A stretch of DNA of 64,000 nucleotides from Candidatus Absconditabacteria bacterium (GTDB taxonomy: Bacteria; Patescibacteriota; Gracilibacteria; Absconditabacterales; Absconditicoccaceae), in contig JAQUVI010000001.1 in NCBI GenBank assembly GCA_028693445.1, positions 372,001-436,000 of the forward strand, read 5' to 3'. Positions 55,121 through 64,000 of this stretch are shown here, piece by piece. Both the position numbers and the translations under genes were made by a program. Every line of letters starts with the position of its first letter. Within the stretch, counting starts at the first letter, position 1. The notes under the pieces are model-generated. The model was not told the DNA's origin. It saw nothing but the letters and a program-made list of their open reading frames with translations, and did no database searches.

Positions 55121-56782
55121 TTATATTTCTTCCATATCCATTCCTTCCAAAAAAACACCTCAATTGTACGTGTCTTTTTTGATTTTTCCAACCAAAGAAA
55201 TATTATTTGATTTTATATTTATAGCGTCTTCACCTTTTCCCCAAAATAGGGAAGTGATTTTTTCTTCGCCATGCGTAGCATGGATTTTGAGATGTCATTT
55301 ACCGTTACTTCCCACCTTTTCTACTTTGTTGATACGCATATTTTCAAGCAAAAAAGTTGGTTCGGCATTGCCTTCTCCAAAAGGAGCAAGTTTGTTAATT
55401 TTACACAAAGAATCAAGATCCCATTCGTGATGATAAAGCTTGGTATCTATACTTATAATTTTTTTGAGATCTTTATCTGAAATTTTCTTTTCACAGTAAT
55501 CGTGGAAATGAGCAACCAGTTCATCGAGATGATCAAGATCAACAGACAATCATCATGCTCATCTATGCCCTCCAAATCTTAGAAGAAGATGCCCAGCAGA
55601 TTTAATCATTTCGATAATATCAAAATAATCTGGCCCTCTCAAACTAGCAACTGCACTATGTTTTTCTTGATCTATTTTCATAATCATAGATGGTTTATTG
55701 TATTTTTCGGTAAGTCTACCAGAAACAATTCCTACAATTCATTCATGAAACTCTTCACTATAAGCAACAAGCATTTTTTTATCCAAATCAATATTTTGCT
55801 CTGCAAGTTTAAACATAACCTCTTGTATACTTCTTCTCTCGGTATTGATTTGTTCTAAATTTTCCAAATAAGGAATCTGTTTTTCTCAAGAGTAGAGTAG
55901 TGAATAGAGACTATCATAAGGTGATGTCATTCTTCCTCACGCGTTTATTCTTGGTCCAATTACATATCCTATATGATAGGTATCAATAGGCTGTTTTATA
56001 TTTAAAAAAGACAAGAATCATCTTAGTGAAGAAGGAACTTTACTCTTTTGATTATTTAAAATTTCGAGTCATCTTTTGACAATAATTCTATTTTCGTGAA
56101 CCAAAGGAACAACATCCGCAACAGTACCAATAGCAACAACAGGCAAGAAATAATTAAAAATCTGATTTCTTTTGTCTTGGTCAAATGTGCTTCTTGTAAG
56201 TAATGCACAAATAAGTTTGAATGCAACTCCAACTCCAGCCAATCATTTAAATGGATAGTTTGGAGAAACTTGAGGATTGACTACAGCGATAGCTTGAGGA
56301 ATGCTTTCCAAGTCTTGATGATGATCAGTGATAATGAGATCTATTCCAAGTTGCTTAGCATACAAAGCTTCTTCCAAAGAAGCAATCCCATTATCAACAG
56401 TAATAACCAAATCAATTCATTTTGATTTCATATTATCTAAGTGGTTTTTTTTGATACCGTATCCTTCTTTTATTCTATCTGGATATTGAATACTTACGTT
56501 TTTATAATTAAGATATTTGGTAATAAATTTATACAAAATATAACTAGAAGTCACCCCATCAACATCATAATCACCAAAAACCATAATTTTTTGCTTATTT
56601 TTTATTGCAAAAATTATCCTTTCTACTGCAGATTCCATATCGTTAAGTAAAAAAGGATCCAACCAATAATCTTGAAGCTTTGCTTCCAAAAAAGCATCAA
56701 TATCATCAGTAATATTTCTAATTTTGAGAAGTCTAGTAAGTAGTTCTTCGCTTGGATTATCATAAAGTACTTTATAGTTCAT
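55121..56782 (-). CDS. recJ: Single-stranded-DNA exonuclease RecJ
   Basis: 553 residues. DHH phosphoesterase motifs: FGDYDVDGVTSSY (motif I-like), ITDHHQ, VAIGTVADVVPL; DHHA1 domain with GGHRGAGGL (usual GGHAxAAG) and C-terminal OB fold APFGEGNAEP. 5'-3' ssDNA exonuclease in recombination and mismatch repair. Several conserved Gly are TGA (for example HRGAGG). Confidence 0.93.
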
Positions 56783-56927
56783 AGCTAGATTTTTGTGATT
56801 TAGTAAGAATTTATTTCGAAAAAATATTGTAAGATTTTTATTTTCAATTACAACTAAAAACAGTTGCTATTTTTTTCTTTTTTATTATAAGAACCATCAC
56901 AAAAAAAACCAAAAAAAACCAAAAATT

Positions 56928-57449
56928 ATGAAAAGAAGTATTTTATTAGTAAGTTTTTTCTTTGCAAAAATTTTTGCATTGTTGAGCTATTTTGATGTAG
57001 GTATTCCTTCTAATATGCTTTATATATGCATAATAGTTACAGGAATATTGGGACTTTTATTATTAATAGGTCCATATAAGTCTAAAAGAGATACAAAACG
57101 AATCAGAAGATCAATTATTTTTGTATCTTTATTTACATTATTGTATTATTTGATATTACCTGTCTTTGAATATATATTTGTGACAGAAAATTTGAAAAAT
57201 ATACTTGTTATAAATTTATTTTTAGGCTTTTCTGTTCTAATAGGTATTTTGGTTGGAATATCTGGCGAATATCTAGAATTTAAAAGACCTATTCAAGCTA
57301 GATGGATTTGTGTATCAAAATTTCAATATTCTAGAATAATTTTTTCAACAACAATGATTATTGTTGCTATTGTATCAGCAGGTTATATTAAAGCTGGAAT
57401 TCCTATTGATGGTATAGCTATTGCTGCAATAATAATTGCTTTCCCATAA
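56928..57449 (+). CDS. Membrane protein, probable import, 173 aa
   Basis: Four to five helices (ILLVSFFFAKIFALLSYFDV, GILGLLLLIGPYK, VSLFTLLYYLILPVFEYIF, MIIVAIVSAGYI). No TGA codon; one CGA (DTK-CGA-IRRS) in an Arg-rich stretch where Arg fits better than Trp. A-rich leader aaaaacc...aaaaattATG as in Bacteroidota. I group it with the other standard-code-like genes. Function unknown. Confidence 0.6.
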   Translation: MKRSILLVSFFFAKIFALLSYFDVGIPSNMLYICIIVTGILGLLLLIGPYKSKRDTKRIRRSIIFVSLFTLLYYLILPVFEYIFVTENLKNILVINLFLGFSVLIGILVGISGEYLEFKRPIQARWICVSKFQYSRIIFSTTMIIVAIVSAGYIKAGIPIDGIAIAAIIIAFP

Positions 57450-57460
57450 TAACCCAATAA

Positions 57461-57486
57461 AAAATCTGTATTTTACAGATTTTTTT
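57461..57486 (+). terminator. Terminator after the gene at 56928
   Basis: AAAATCTGTA-TTT-TACAGATTTT plus T-run. Confidence 0.82.
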
Positions 57487-57607
57487 TGATATCAATATTT
57501 TCTTGGATTGTCAATACCAAAATATAATTAAAGAGTCAGATTTTTTGAGTTTTTTTATATTCTGAATATAATAGAAATGTTTTATATATATTGTTAAAAT
57601 AGTTTAT

Positions 57608-58468
57608 ATGAATTATATTACTGTAGATCATTTGGCACATATAACACATCATACAAGGAGAAAACACAAGGTTTTTGGCTTTTTACGTGAAATAAAATTA
57701 TTATTGATTTTTTGATTGATTGCTTTTGTATGAGTGACTATTTTTACAAATGCTCAATTATTCCTCACAAGTATATGAGATTTGTTTTATCCTCAAAAAA
57801 ATATTAACGTACAAGATATAAAAACAGTTATGAATCAAGACAATACGATTTCATCTATAATAGATTATCAATTTCAAAAAGAGCAGGAGATAGAGAAACT
57901 TACTCAAAAATATCAGACACAAGATAGTAAAATTGCTATTCCATTGGCACAAGATATGCAAGAATTTTTGGCAGAGCAAACAAAGTCATACGATTTTATG
58001 TTCAATACTTTACCACCTACAAATAGACTTATAGTACCAAGATTTAATGTAGATGATCCAATTGTTATAAGTAAATATACAAATATGAATGAGTTTATAT
58101 ATAAAAACTACAATGAAGAACTAAAAGAATGAGTAGTAAAATATCCAACAACCCCAGAACCAGGTCAATCTGGTAATACGTTGATTTTTTGACATACTAG
58201 TCAAGAACGATGGAAACATAATCCTTATGGTATGGCTTTTGCTCATATTGCAAAAATGGAACAATGAGATATTCTTCAGATTGTTTGGAAAGGACAATTA
58301 TACGAATATAAAGTAGTAGATATACAAATAAAATATCCACAACACGTAAATGAAACTTATATGGAATACGCAAACCTTCATAAAAATTATCTAACATTGA
58401 TGTGATGTTATCCAATAGGCACAGCAAAACAAAGAATTCTAGTAATAGCAGAGCAAATTACACAATAA
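57608..58468 (+). CDS. Sortase
   Basis: 286 residues. One N-terminal membrane helix, FGHTS (catalytic His), LTLMGCYPIG (catalytic Cys) and KQRILVIAEQ (catalytic Arg). Class E/D-like sortase. It would attach surface proteins bearing a sorting signal to the envelope; no clear LPxTG-type substrate gene is next to it. Gly codons in FGH and MGC are TGA. Confidence 0.9.
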
Positions 58469-58492
58469 CAAAAAAAGTTTTCAGTTCTCTTG

Positions 58493-58531
58493 AAGTTTCC
58501 TTAATTATATTTATATAAAAGGAAACTTTTT
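58493..58531 (+). terminator. Terminator after the sortase gene
   Basis: AAGTTTCCTT ... AAGGAAACTT stem with ~16-nt loop, then T-run. Confidence 0.75.
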
Positions 58532-58549
58532 ATTTAGTAATTTTTTCTT

Positions 58550-59368
58550 ATGAAAAAGGCTTTATCTGTAATATGAATGCTTATACCTTTTTTCTTTTGA
58601 ATCTTATGGATAGTTAGTGCTCTTGTTTTGAGTGAATCAGCAATTGAAAATACAAACATTATGATAAACCTTTTGTATATTAAAACATTTTCTGGAATAG
58701 GTTTTCTGATATGAATTGTTACTATGCTTATATGAATAATCTATTTATGAAGAGAAAAATGACTTACACAAAGTGAAATTATCAAACCCACATGGAAATT
58801 AGCAAGAAGAAATGTTTGGAAATTCTGATTTGGAATAGCTTTGATATTTATTTTACAGATAACTCAAAATGAATTGTCAGATCCAAGTCGCCCTACCACA
58901 TTATTCGTTTCGATTTTAATTATATTATTGGGTCTAGCATATCTTCGAATTGATTTGGGATTAAAAAATTTGAGTCTTTCTATTATTCAAGAAAAAAAAG
59001 CTAAAACATTTGATATTTTTGTAAATCCTGATAAATTTTTAAAATACTTTTTGGCATATTTACTTACTTTATTGTTTACTATTTTTGGTATAATTTTGTT
59101 TGTTATACCTGGAATTTTTGTTGCTTTAAGGCTTAAAATGGTTCCTTATTTGATTTTGGAAGAAAACATTGGTCCATGGGATGCTATCAAAAAATCTTGG
59201 GAACTTACAAAATGAAAAGTCGCAAATATTCTTGCTTTAAATATAGTTCTTGGCGCTATAAATATTTTGGGATTAGTTGCTATTATAGTTGGTTTATTTT
59301 GGACATTACCTTTGTTTTATCTAGCAAATGTTATGTTTTACAAAAAATTGCTTTTACTTAAAAAATAG
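58550..59368 (+). CDS. DUF975-like membrane protein
   Basis: 272 residues with about six helices. IFGIILFVIPGIFVALRLKM then VPYLILEENIGPWDAIKKSW is typical of DUF975 (and related YciC-type) membrane proteins. TGA codons abundant. Function unknown. Confidence 0.75.
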
Positions 59369-59391
59369 ATTCTGAATTTTATTTCAACGAT

Positions 59392-59418
59392 CCACTGCTT
59401 CGTCAGTGGTTTTTTTTT
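59392..59418 (+). terminator. Terminator after the DUF975-like gene
   Basis: CCACTG-CTTCGT-CAGTGG plus nine T. Confidence 0.88.
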
Positions 59419-59444
59419 AATCCAAACATGATTTAATACAATCA

Positions 59445-59573
59445 GTGAGCGCTTACATTTTTAGGTTAAGAAAACACAGCGTTGCCGATTTGTTTGTGTT
59501 TTCTACCGTTAAGAAAATGTAACAGCTCACGAGGGGTTTTTGGTTACTTTTTGACCCGGAAGCAAAAAGTAAC
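59445..59573. repeat. Long imperfect palindrome plus second hairpin
   Basis: 59445-59530: GTGAGC...TTACATTTT pairs with AAAATGTAA..GCTCAC, and inside it AGAAAACACA with TGTGTTTTCT, a ~86-nt near-palindrome. 59543-59573: GTTACTTTTTG / CAAAAAGTAAC. Intergenic, no ORF. Resembles a MITE or REP element; the second hairpin motif is common in such repeats. Confidence 0.6.
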
Positions 59574-59606
59574 ATAGAAAATAATCTCAATTGTGTTATT
59601 TACCTT

Positions 59607-60860
59607 CTATACTTCTTTTAATAAATCAGTTATGATTGTATTAGAAACATCCATTCCTTGATCAGTCAATAATAATCTATCATCAACATCATAAAGCAAT
59701 CCTTCATCTTTATAGGATTCAATAATCTCTTTATAATTTGTTACCAAGAGGGGAATATATTTTTCAAGATCAGTTACTCCCGTATCAGTTCTAAGTCCCA
59801 AGAAAAAAGATTCAATCAACAAATCTTTTTGGGTCATAAACGTAGTTTTCTTTGAATCAATATAGTTGCCCTTGATATATTCCACGAGATTTGATGTATT
59901 AGTCCATCTCAATGCTTTCACTTCTTTATTTGTTTTTTCAAACCCTAACCCACCTAATTTATCTAATCCATCTAATCTACTAAACGATGAAGCACTAGGT
60001 CAAAATCCTATATAATTTTGCATAGTTCGATAAACTCTATTGTGAATACTACTTACTCCAGGTTTGGAAAAATTAGAAGATTCATATCTATGATATCAAG
60101 CATCCAAAATTATATCTTTGAGATAAGCAAATTCTGTAAAAATATCGTCATCACTTCCATAGTAAGTTCCAGAAATTGCTTGATCAGGAGTTTTGCTTTG
60201 CCACTTAGACCCAGGAAATAATTCCAGAGTATAAAGTGAAAAACTATCTGCAAATTGACTCTTGGCGAAACGATCAAAAAAATCTATTTTCCCAGGATCC
60301 CAAAGTTGGGCTTCGCCCTTCCTCGTTTCGCCAAACTTTCCAAACGCGATAAAATCAAAATTAAATACCATATTTTCTTGTTTAATTTCCCTTAACCCTC
60401 TGATAAAATCAGTCAATCCCGCAAAACTCACTGGTCTTCCTACATCTTGCAAAATTTGATTATCAAAAGTTTGAATACCAAAACTAAATCTAAGTCTCGG
60501 TCGTTTTTTGAAATGTATAAAAAAATAATTGATCAAATTATAAATTTCCTCGGTAGGGTAGGGATTAAGTTCAATATTAAGCTCCATAACTTGGCTTGTA
60601 TCAAAATGTTGTCCAAGAAAATCCACGATTCCCGTGAGTTGCTCCGGACTCAATACATTTGGTGTACCACCACCAAGATAAATCGTTTGAATTTGTTTAT
60701 TGACGATATGTTGTGCAGTTTTTTCTATTTCTTGATACAATGCTTTGAGATAATCATCAATCATTTTATCTTTTATTTCCGGATTAAGAAAAAAACTATA
60801 AAATGAGCAATACGGACATTTCTGAGCACAAAATGGAATATGTATATATATTGAAGTCAC
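59607..60860 (-). CDS. hemW: HemW-like radical SAM enzyme (coproporphyrinogen III oxidase-like)
   Basis: 417 residues. Radical SAM CxxxCxxC in [39 protein letters not shown]-terminal [18 protein letters not shown], where the conserved Trp is CGA (60027-60029). HemW is thought to be a heme chaperone rather than an oxidase. Presence in a reduced genome suggests heme use or a moonlighting role. Start ATG 60858-60860. Confidence 0.85.
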
Positions 60861-60918
60861 AATAAAAAATCAGAATATAAATTATGCTAAACTAAATATT
60901 ATACTTAAGAAATTATAC

Positions 60919-60927
60919 TAACTTTGC
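60919..60927 (+). promoter_or_regulatory. Bacteroidota-type -7 box before the UVR gene
   Basis: TAACTTTGC matches the Bacteroidota sigma(ABfr) -7 element TAnnTTTG, ~100 nt before the ATG at 61026. No native-type -10 is found nearby. Confidence 0.4.
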
Positions 60928-61025
60928 AATCCTTTTTTATCTCGATTTTGGTCTTGACAATTCAAAGAAAAATATTAAAAGTATGACACAAAAATATAAA
61001 GAAAATAACAAACAAAAATAAAACT

Positions 61026-61802
61026 ATGAAAAAGAAAAAAATTAAGATTGTGCCTCCTTTGTTGAAAATGGAAAAGGACCATGAAATATATATTTCTAGA
61101 AGTTCTTGGGAAATTCGGTGGAAAGATGAAAAGTTGATGCAGTATATCAAAAAAGATGCAAAACTTTTCCTTCATTCATCAGAAGAAACACTTCTCATTA
61201 AAAGAGTAGGAGATGGACAAACATCAGGAGATTTTAGAATAGATTTTCCTGAAAAAGAGTACTATAGTGCCAGTATTGAACCTATATCTGATGAAAGTAA
61301 ATATTTACCACCATCAGAAATTGATTTTGAAATAGTCACTTTAGCAAATGCTGAGAGTTTGATTGACTATACGTCATTCAATTTAAGTGAATTGAGTGAT
61401 ATTTTCAATAATTGTTTGGATCAAGTAAATATTGATGTTGCAAAATCTAAAATAGAAAAAATACTAAAGGCTTTGCCAGTAGTCGCCGAAAAAGAATTTC
61501 TTTTTTTTGATGATGGAATATTAGATTCAACAAAAGAGTTTTGGAAAGAAACTCTTGCTGATGACCAAGAAATCAAAGAGAAAAAACGAAAAAATTTCGC
61601 TGTAACCTTTGATGAAAAAGTACTTGAGGTTGTTGAAAAAGTAAGAAAACAAAATCAGTCGAAAGATGAATTGAAAAGATTGTCAATTGATGAGCTTAAA
61701 ATTCGTCAAAAAAAAGCATCCGACGAAAGTAATTTTGAACTTGCTGCTGAAATCCGAGATTTGATATCGGCTAAAACGGTTCAAAAACAAGGAAAAAAAT
61801 AA
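61026..61802 (+). CDS. UVR-domain protein written in apparent standard code
   Basis: 258 residues, no TGA codons, A-rich leader without Shine-Dalgarno. N-terminal part unrecognised (MKKKKIKIVPPLLK...); C-terminal UVR-type helical pair KIRQKKASDESNFELAAEIR DLI, split here: ELKIRQKKASDES, NFELAAEIRDLI. In the conserved AAEIRDLI the Arg is CGA (61755-61757), and a second CGA (61587-61589) sits in KEKK-R-KNF. These require CGA=Arg to fit. UVR motifs mediate protein contacts in UvrB and related proteins. Confidence 0.7.
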   Translation: MKKKKIKIVPPLLKMEKDHEIYISRSSWEIRWKDEKLMQYIKKDAKLFLHSSEETLLIKRVGDGQTSGDFRIDFPEKEYYSASIEPISDESKYLPPSEIDFEIVTLANAESLIDYTSFNLSELSDIFNNCLDQVNIDVAKSKIEKILKALPVVAEKEFLFFDDGILDSTKEFWKETLADDQEIKEKKRKNFAVTFDEKVLEVVEKVRKQNQSKDELKRLSIDELKIRQKKASDESNFELAAEIRDLISAKTVQKQGKK

Positions 61803-61812
61803 TTTATTTAAT

Positions 61813-61841
61813 AGGTGGGTTTTTTTTACCCCACTTTTTTT
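61813..61841 (+). terminator. Terminator after the UVR gene
   Basis: GTGGG/CCCAC stem with T-rich loop, then seven T. Confidence 0.6.
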
Positions 61842-61908
61842 AAATAATCTATTGAAAATAAGTCAATAAAAAATATTATATAAAAGTTTTTTTAGTTATA
61901 TTGTAAAA

Positions 61909-62730
61909 ATGTCTTTGAAAGCATATGCGTTGGATGTAGATGCAAATCTTTTACATACAGATAGTAAGATTTTACTTGAGAAAAAAGATGAACTTTGAAT
62001 ATGGAAATTGACAGAAGTTTCTCAATCAGAATTTGATACTTTTGTAAAAGATAAAGAAAATTATAGATTTGTAAATTGAAATTCTGAAGAATCTTTGATA
62101 AATTTTAGATGAAAATGAAAATTTCAGAAAGATATTTTTGATGCAATTGAAAATGGAAGATTTGGCCCAAGTTGGGATGCTTTTATAAAAGCAAATTTAG
62201 AAGCCAGTCCAATAAGTATTATAACAGCTCGTTGACATCCTATAATAGATATCAAGAATACTCATAAAGCAATTTTACATGAGGTTTTATCTGAATATCA
62301 ATTAGATGAATTGATAGATAATATGAGAAACCATTTATGATGAGATATGTTTCAAAAAAAAGAGAAAATGATAAACTTATTTTTGAAAAATAATTATTAT
62401 TGTCCTTGTTCTGATATACCTTTTCTCAAAAAGATAAACAAAAATCCAAACGATCCTATGTATGAGAAGAAAACAAAATCATTTGAAAATTTTGTTCAAC
62501 ATGTTATATCTGTTTTTAATAATTATTATGGTAAACAATTTATGAACAAAAGGCATATTAGCGTTTGATTTAGTGACGATAGTAAATCAAATATTAATTG
62601 AATGGAAATATTTATAAAAAAAGAGCTTATAAAAAAATATCCAAATATAACATATTTTCTTTATGATACTTGAGATCCTCATAAAGTAAAAAAAACATCA
62701 TTCAAAACGTGTCAAAACAAACCAAAATAA
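61909..62730 (+). CDS. HAD-superfamily-like hypothetical protein
   Basis: 273 residues. Opening KAYALDVDANLLHTDSKILL fits the DxD opening motif of HAD hydrolases; later SPISIITARGH (motif II-like T) and DDSKSN / DTGDPHK near the end. At least ten TGA-Gly. Phosphatase-like function plausible, substrate unknown. Its 3' end forms the leader of the next gene. Confidence 0.5.
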
Positions 62731-62751
62731 TAATCAAAAAAACAAAAAATC

Positions 62752-63285
62752 ATGAAAAAAATTATTTTATTAGTTTTTATGTTGGCATATGGAAATATGT
62801 ATGCTCAGCTGCTAAGTCAACAAATATTTGAAGATACAAAACAATCAGGTTTTTCTGTGGAACTGGGAAATTTAGTAGTTATTGTCCCATCTGCACCTAT
62901 TGAAAGGCAGTGTCAGTTTGTGGCTTATAGATCAGTAAATAGTCCTTATTTGGAAATGTTTGATCAACAATTCTTTGATACTGCATTTATTGTATTATCT
63001 CATTATGATAATAGTGAGATATTTATGCTAAAGAATTGGAGAGATATGTTTTCTTCTGATGGTAATCTTATTGTCAAAGAAAGATTTGTCCGCTTTTTGC
63101 AAACAACTAATGAAGATTATAATCTTTCTACCAAAATGTTGTTTTCGAATAATACTATGGAAGTTTTGCAGATTGGTAAGGTAAAATTGCATATCTATAA
63201 GGAAGCAATCAAAAAAAGAAAAAACAAGATTGGTCCGATTCCTGATGGCTACTATTACATCACAACTAAGCAACCCCTGAATTAG
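62752..63285 (+). CDS. Secreted protein of probable Bacteroidota origin, 177 aa
   Basis: Signal peptide MKKIILLVFMLAYGNMYAQ (Bacteroidota-type AxAQ end), then LLSQQIFEDTKQSGFSVELG. No TGA, no CGA, all Gly GGN. A-rich leader aaaaacaaaaaatcATG. Ends in TAG inside a terminator stem. Function unknown. Confidence 0.72.
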   Translation: MKKIILLVFMLAYGNMYAQLLSQQIFEDTKQSGFSVELGNLVVIVPSAPIERQCQFVAYRSVNSPYLEMFDQQFFDTAFIVLSHYDNSEIFMLKNWRDMFSSDGNLIVKERFVRFLQTTNEDYNLSTKMLFSNNTMEVLQIGKVKLHIYKEAIKKRKNKIGPIPDGYYYITTKQPLN

Positions 63286-63297
63286 GGGTTGCTTTTT
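63268..63297. terminator. Terminator between convergent genes
   Basis: AAGCAACCCCT-GAAT-TAGGGGTTGCTT plus T-run. Both convergent genes stop inside this stem. Confidence 0.88.
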
Positions 63298-63881
63298 GTT
63301 GTTTCTTCACTTTTGTTTTTAATTCGTTTTCCCAAATTAAAATAGATATGTTTTGTAATAAAAAATAAGATCAAGCCTCAAATCACATATCAAGCAATTT
63401 GTTGTCGTCATTCTAGAAACGATGTTAATTGTTTCAAGCTAACACTTCATAGATATCATATGGTTAGATAAACAGTCTTTACAAAAACAGAGATAATAAA
63501 AGAATAAAAAAGAAATCGCTTGATATCAAATTTTCTTGCTCAAGCAAAAATCAAAGAAGGAGCTGATAGATAAGGAGTGAATTTAGCAACAAGAAAATAA
63601 ATAAAAGGAGTCTTATTCAATGCTTTTGTCAAAAAATGTTTATCTTTATAAATATAAGAAACTTTTTTTAAAAAAGGAATTTTATTTGAAAATCTTCCTA
63701 TACTATACAAAAGAATATCTCATATAATATCTCCCAAAAAAGCTATTATAGCAACATATTCTATACGAAGTCATCCTTGAGCCGCAACTCCTGCACTAAT
63801 AAAAGAAGTAATAGGTCATTCAATAGTAGTAAGAATAAGAAGATAGAGATAAATATTATGTTTTATAATTTGCCAAAACAT
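63282..63881 (-). CDS. VTT/DedA-family membrane protein
   Basis: 199 residues, about five helices with FISAGVAAQGGLRIEYVAIIAFLGDIIGD (split: FISAGVAAQGGLRIE, AFLGDIIGDILL), the DedA-like xGxxxGD motif, and KFTPYLSAPSLIFAG with the conserved Pro/Gly before the last helices. DedA proteins are lipid flippases or proton-linked transporters. Many TGA-Gly codons. Confidence 0.82.
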
Positions 63882-63971
63882 ATAATAGAAAATAAGAAAC
63901 AAAAATTAGAATTATTATATATGATATTTTTTTAGATAAGTTTTGATATTATATGGACTGAAGAGAAAAAT

Positions 63972-64000
63972 ATGTTTGAGAAATTTAAAAAATCATTGGT
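63972..64000 (+). CDS. Start of a gene cut by the window edge
   Basis: ATG at 63972 followed by FEKFKKSL; the frame runs off the right edge. Only nine codons visible, so identity is unknown and the start is uncertain. Confidence 0.3.

Overview
This window is a low-GC bacterial chromosome segment that does not use the standard genetic code. In-frame TGA occurs throughout nearly every conserved gene at glycine positions (for example the ABC signature at 18208, DUF2188 at 3419-3643, AspRS), and real stops are only TAA or TAG. CGA also falls repeatedly on invariant tryptophans (photolyase, AsnRS, TrmB, EngB, YjbQ, RhuM, HemW, the type IIG enzyme), with one CGG doing the same. TGA=Gly plus CGA/CGG=Trp is the code reported for Absconditabacterales (SR1, Candidate Phyla Radiation; NCBI table 37 as I recall it), and that is my assignment. 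Coding regions below are read with that code; many ORFs look fragmented under the standard one. Starts rarely show a Shine-Dalgarno sequence. Recognisable promoters mostly have a 16-nt spacer. || Layout. 1-8100: an rRNA methyltransferase (partial), then an accessory stretch with RhuM, a LexA-like S24 peptidase, small YjzC/DUF2188 proteins, two unknowns and a large single-chain type IIG restriction-modification enzyme. 8250-9351: yjbQ-trmB, followed by two tandem small-RNA-like units. 9583-16263: a complete F1Fo ATP synthase operon on the minus strand, with epsilon moved between alpha and gamma and a double-hairpin c subunit that looks Na+-type. 16467-21746: photolyase, ABC-F protein, a small-RNA candidate, a PAS histidine kinase and engB. 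21748-22369 and 39145-39791: two diverged copies of an apparently undescribed ~620-650-nt structured RNA, each with its own promoter, 5' hairpin, long-range closing helix, conserved core and terminator. 22737-36555: membrane proteins, CBS protein, P-type ATPase, Ca2+/Na+ exchanger, acyltransferase-like protein, DEAD-box helicase, second ABC-F protein, BipA (with a terminator-like hairpin in its leader) and AspRS. 36611-38437: a 5'-truncated Bacteroidota-type surface protein with a type IX sorting domain and no TGA codons. 38471-41272: a permease-like protein and AsnRS. || 41486-51231 is an accessory/defence region: Fic protein, AbiE-type toxin-antitoxin pair, a retron (DUF3800 protein, hairpin RNA, reverse transcriptase with NAxxH, YADD and VTG motifs), a membrane-anchored Mrr-type nuclease with a zinc ribbon, a HEPN-like protein, a zinc-ribbon protein, an XRE regulator, a run of small lipoproteins, and the tail of a serine recombinase overlapping the 3' end of the tmRNA gene. 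This looks like an island at ssrA. || 51679-64000: membrane protein, RecJ, sortase, HemW-like radical SAM enzyme, VTT/DedA protein and other housekeeping or unknown genes, interspersed with four more genes that have no TGA-Gly codons. Two of these have Bacteroidota-style signal peptides, and one (61026-61802) uses CGA where a conserved Arg is expected and has a Bacteroidota -7-like promoter box. They look like imports from a standard-code donor, probably Bacteroidota. No tRNA, rRNA or CRISPR array was seen.
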